A DNA stretch of 64,000 nucleotides, from positions 62,001 through 126,000 of the forward strand of contig CACYQO010000004.1 of the NCBI GenBank assembly GCA_902776545.1. Reading direction: 5' to 3'. How positions within the stretch are numbered: position 1 is the first letter of the stretch; each line of letters opens with the position of its first letter. Made by a program: the position numbers and the translations under genes. The notes below the pieces were generated by a model. That model saw only the letters and a list, made by a program, of their open reading frames with translations, was not told where the DNA came from and did no database searches. This document shows positions 62,270-64,000 of the stretch, piece by piece. Source of the DNA: an uncultured Prevotellaceae bacterium (GTDB lineage: Bacteria; Bacteroidota; Bacteroidia; Bacteroidales; Bacteroidaceae).

Positions 62270-62277
62270 TACCTTTG
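62270..62277 (+). promoter_or_regulatory. -7 promoter box for yidC
   Basis: TACCTTTG followed by CAC, 30 bp before the yidC ATG. The 18 bases before and into it are nearly identical to the promoter at 29506-29527. Confidence 0.75.
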
Positions 62278-62307
62278 CACCTTGATTTTAAGGAAACAAA
62301 CTAAATT

Positions 62308-64000
62308 ATGGATAAGAATACTATTATCGGATTTGTATTGATTGCGGTGGTGCTCATCGGTTTCAGCTGGTTCAACCAACCCTCTGCCGAGCAGATTGAG
62401 GCCCAGCGCAAGGAAGACAGCATCGCGGCTGTCATCAAGGAAAACGCCATCAAGAAACAGCAGGCAGAAGCTGAAGCCCGTAAGGCCAAGGCCGATAGTG
62501 TTGCCAAGGGTGACACCACATCGCTCTTCTTCCCTGCTCTTAACGGCACTAACCAAGAGATTGTTCTGAAGAACGACAAGGTGGAACTGACCTTCGACAC
62601 GAAGGGCGGCACCATCTCGAAGGCACTCATCAAGAACTTTGAAGACCGTGACAACAACATGGGTGTAATCCTCTTTGACCAGAAAACCCAGCAGATGAAC
62701 TTCATGTTGGCAGGCAAGCAGGATAACATCATCACGCAAGACCTCTACTTCACGCCTTCCAATGTCAGCGACTCTACCGTTACGATGACGGCCGAGGCAG
62801 GCAATGGCGGCAGCATCGTGTTCGACTATCGCTTGGGCAAGGACTATCTGCTCCACTTCTCACTGACCGCCAACGGTCTGGCTGGTGTCTTCGCTCCCAA
62901 CTACAAGGAGATGGACATCGAGTGGAACGACCTGGCCCGTCAGCAGGAGAAGGGCTTTACGTTTGAGAACCGCTATACCTCTGTGACGTATAAGGAGAAA
63001 CTTGGCGGAACGGACTATCTGAACGAGACCTCCGAGAAGATCGACGAGAAGATTGAAGAGACGCTCGACTGGGTGGCATTCAAGAACCAGTTCTTCTCTG
63101 CAGCCCTCATCGCCAAGGATGACTTCCGTGGTGGATCGCTGCTCACCAGCATCCCACAGGAGAAGGGAAGCGGATTCCTCAAGCAGTTCAATGCCAAACT
63201 CAAGACCGCTTTCGACCCCACAGGTGCCCAGCCTTCTGAGTTTGAGATGTATATCGGTCCCAACGACTTCCGTCTTATTAAGGATGTAGAGCAGCAGAGT
63301 GAGTTCGGCAAAGACCTCGATCTGGAGCAACTCGTCAACCTCGGCTGGTGGCTGGTGCGCTGGATCAACCGCTGGTTTACCATCTATGTCTTCGACTGGC
63401 TCACGTCGTGGGGCTTCTCGATGGGTATCGTGCTGATACTGATAACCCTGTTGCTGAAGGTCATCACCTTCCCAATGGTGAAGAAGAGTTACATGTCATC
63501 AGCCAAGATGCGTGTACTGAAACCGAAACTCGACGAGGCCACGAAAGAGTATAACAAGCCTGAGGATGCCATGAAGAAGCAGCAGGCCATGATGCAAATG
63601 TACTCCCAGTATGGTGTCTCGCCACTCGGAGGCTGTCTGCCGATGCTGATTCAGTTCCCCATCTGGATGGCTATGTTCTTCTTTGTTCCTAACGCTATCC
63701 AGTTGCGTCGCGAGTCATTCATGTGGATGGACGACCTCTCCACCTACGATCCTATTATCGAATGGGGCACGAATATCTGGGGTATCGGCGATCACCTCTC
63801 ACTGACCTGTATACTCTTCTGCGTAGCAAACGTGTTATATAGTTATATGACCATGCGCCAGCAGAAGGACCAGATGGTAGGAACCCAGGCTGAGCAGATG
63901 AAGATGATGCAGTGGATGATGTACCTCATGCCCATCATGTTCTTCTTTATGTTCAATGACTACTCCAGTGGTCTGAACTTCTACTACTTCATCTCCCTGT
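62308..64000 (+). CDS. yidC: Membrane protein insertase YidC (3' end outside the window)
   Basis: Inserts and folds proteins in the inner membrane, alone or with SecYEG. The reading frame is open from ATG 62308 to the window edge (about 564 codons). It has an N-terminal TM (TIIGFVLIAVVLIGFSWF), a Lys/Ala/Glu linker, and a large periplasmic P1 domain (LKNDKVELTFDTKGG to about residue 340). The conserved core follows: WFTIYVFDWLTSWGFSMGI, KKSYMSSAKMRVLKPKL, YGVSPLGGCLPMLIQFPIW, and the start of the last helices. The Arg expected in the groove is not assigned here. Confidence 0.95.
   Translation, partial: MDKNTIIGFVLIAVVLIGFSWFNQPSAEQIEAQRKEDSIAAVIKENAIKKQQAEAEARKAKADSVAKGDTTSLFFPALNGTNQEIVLKNDKVELTFDTKGGTISKALIKNFEDRDNNMGVILFDQKTQQMNFMLAGKQDNIITQDLYFTPSNVSDSTVTMTAEAGNGGSIVFDYRLGKDYLLHFSLTANGLAGVFAPNYKEMDIEWNDLARQQEKGFTFENRYTSVTYKEKLGGTDYLNETSEKIDEKIEETLDWVAFKNQFFSAALIAKDDFRGGSLLTSIPQEKGSGFLKQFNAKLKTAFDPTGAQPSEFEMYIGPNDFRLIKDVEQQSEFGKDLDLEQLVNLGWWLVRWINRWFTIYVFDWLTSWGFSMGIVLILITLLLKVITFPMVKKSYMSSAKMRVLKPKLDEATKEYNKPEDAMKKQQAMMQMYSQYGVSPLGGCLPMLIQFPIWMAMFFFVPNAIQLRRESFMWMDDLSTYDPIIEWGTNIWGIGDHLSLTCILFCVANVLYSYMTMRQQKDQMVGTQAEQMKMMQWMMYLMPIMFFFMFNDYSSGLNFYYFISL

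Noticed and set aside
62257-63330. Minus-strand frames opposite yidC (199, 144 and 156 residues)
   Set aside because: They lie on the non-coding strand of YidC, which continues open to the window edge.
1-64000. CRISPR array, tRNA, rRNA or complete insertion sequence
   Set aside because: None was seen. The only regularly spaced repeats are the 7-9 bp tandem tracts and the 22-bp block, none with CRISPR-like spacers.

Overview
The window is from a Bacteroidota chromosome, most likely a Prevotella-type member of the Bacteroidales. The grounds are: more than twenty promoters with the Bacteroidota -7 box TAnnTTTG (several with TTTG about 20 bp upstream); few visible Shine-Dalgarno sequences; DUF1573, DUF3078 and HU-like proteins typical of the group; and acyltransferase-rich glycan genes. 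The species call is an inference, as no rRNA or tRNA gene was seen.

Layout. 1-3607: tail of an unknown membrane protein, then manC-gmd-fcl, which makes GDP-mannose and GDP-L-fucose. 3647-5137: a convergent xylulokinase behind a bidirectional terminator. 5321-14896: a one-directional exopolysaccharide core (receiver protein, initiating sugar-phosphate transferase, TolC-like protein, chain-length co-polymerase, Wzy/ligase-like protein, three GT2 enzymes). 15003-22481: an ABC-export cassette (Wzm, Wzt, FrhB-like iron-sulfur protein, pyruvyl transferase, three glycosyltransferases). 22485-40259: short units on alternating strands, dominated by glycan decoration: six acyltransferase-3 proteins, an LtaS-like enzyme, a CE4-like deacetylase, a UbiA/DPPR-synthase-like protein, an HU-like protein, and an MBOAT plus DltD-like pair flanked by two paralogous SASA-type esterases. 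40317-45877: an AT-rich glycosyltransferase/GtrA/FAD-oxidoreductase cassette. 45878-46267: a degenerate IS3 transposase tail and a strong hairpin. 46268-57842: more glycosyltransferases, UDP-galactopyranose mutase and a hexapeptide acetyltransferase. 57855-64000: ordinary chromosome (small winged-helix proteins, aspS, DUF1573, DUF3078, and the start of yidC).

How it fits together (inference). GDP-Man, GDP-Fuc and UDP-Galf feed many glycosyltransferases. Chains start on undecaprenyl phosphate, and two assembly/export routes are present (Wzy/co-polymerase/TolC-like and Wzm/Wzt). Products are probably acetylated, pyruvylated or phospho-modified outside the cytoplasm. No Wzx flippase was recognised, so the locus is incomplete or relies on genes elsewhere.

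The two most interesting signals are these. (1) Short tandem repeats, mostly heptamers, occur in frame inside glf and fcl and directly upstream of the -7 box of several promoters; copy-number slippage would make them on/off or tuning switches. (2) The SASA - MBOAT - DltD-like - SASA - AT3 block looks like an undescribed extracytoplasmic O-acylation/deacylation module.
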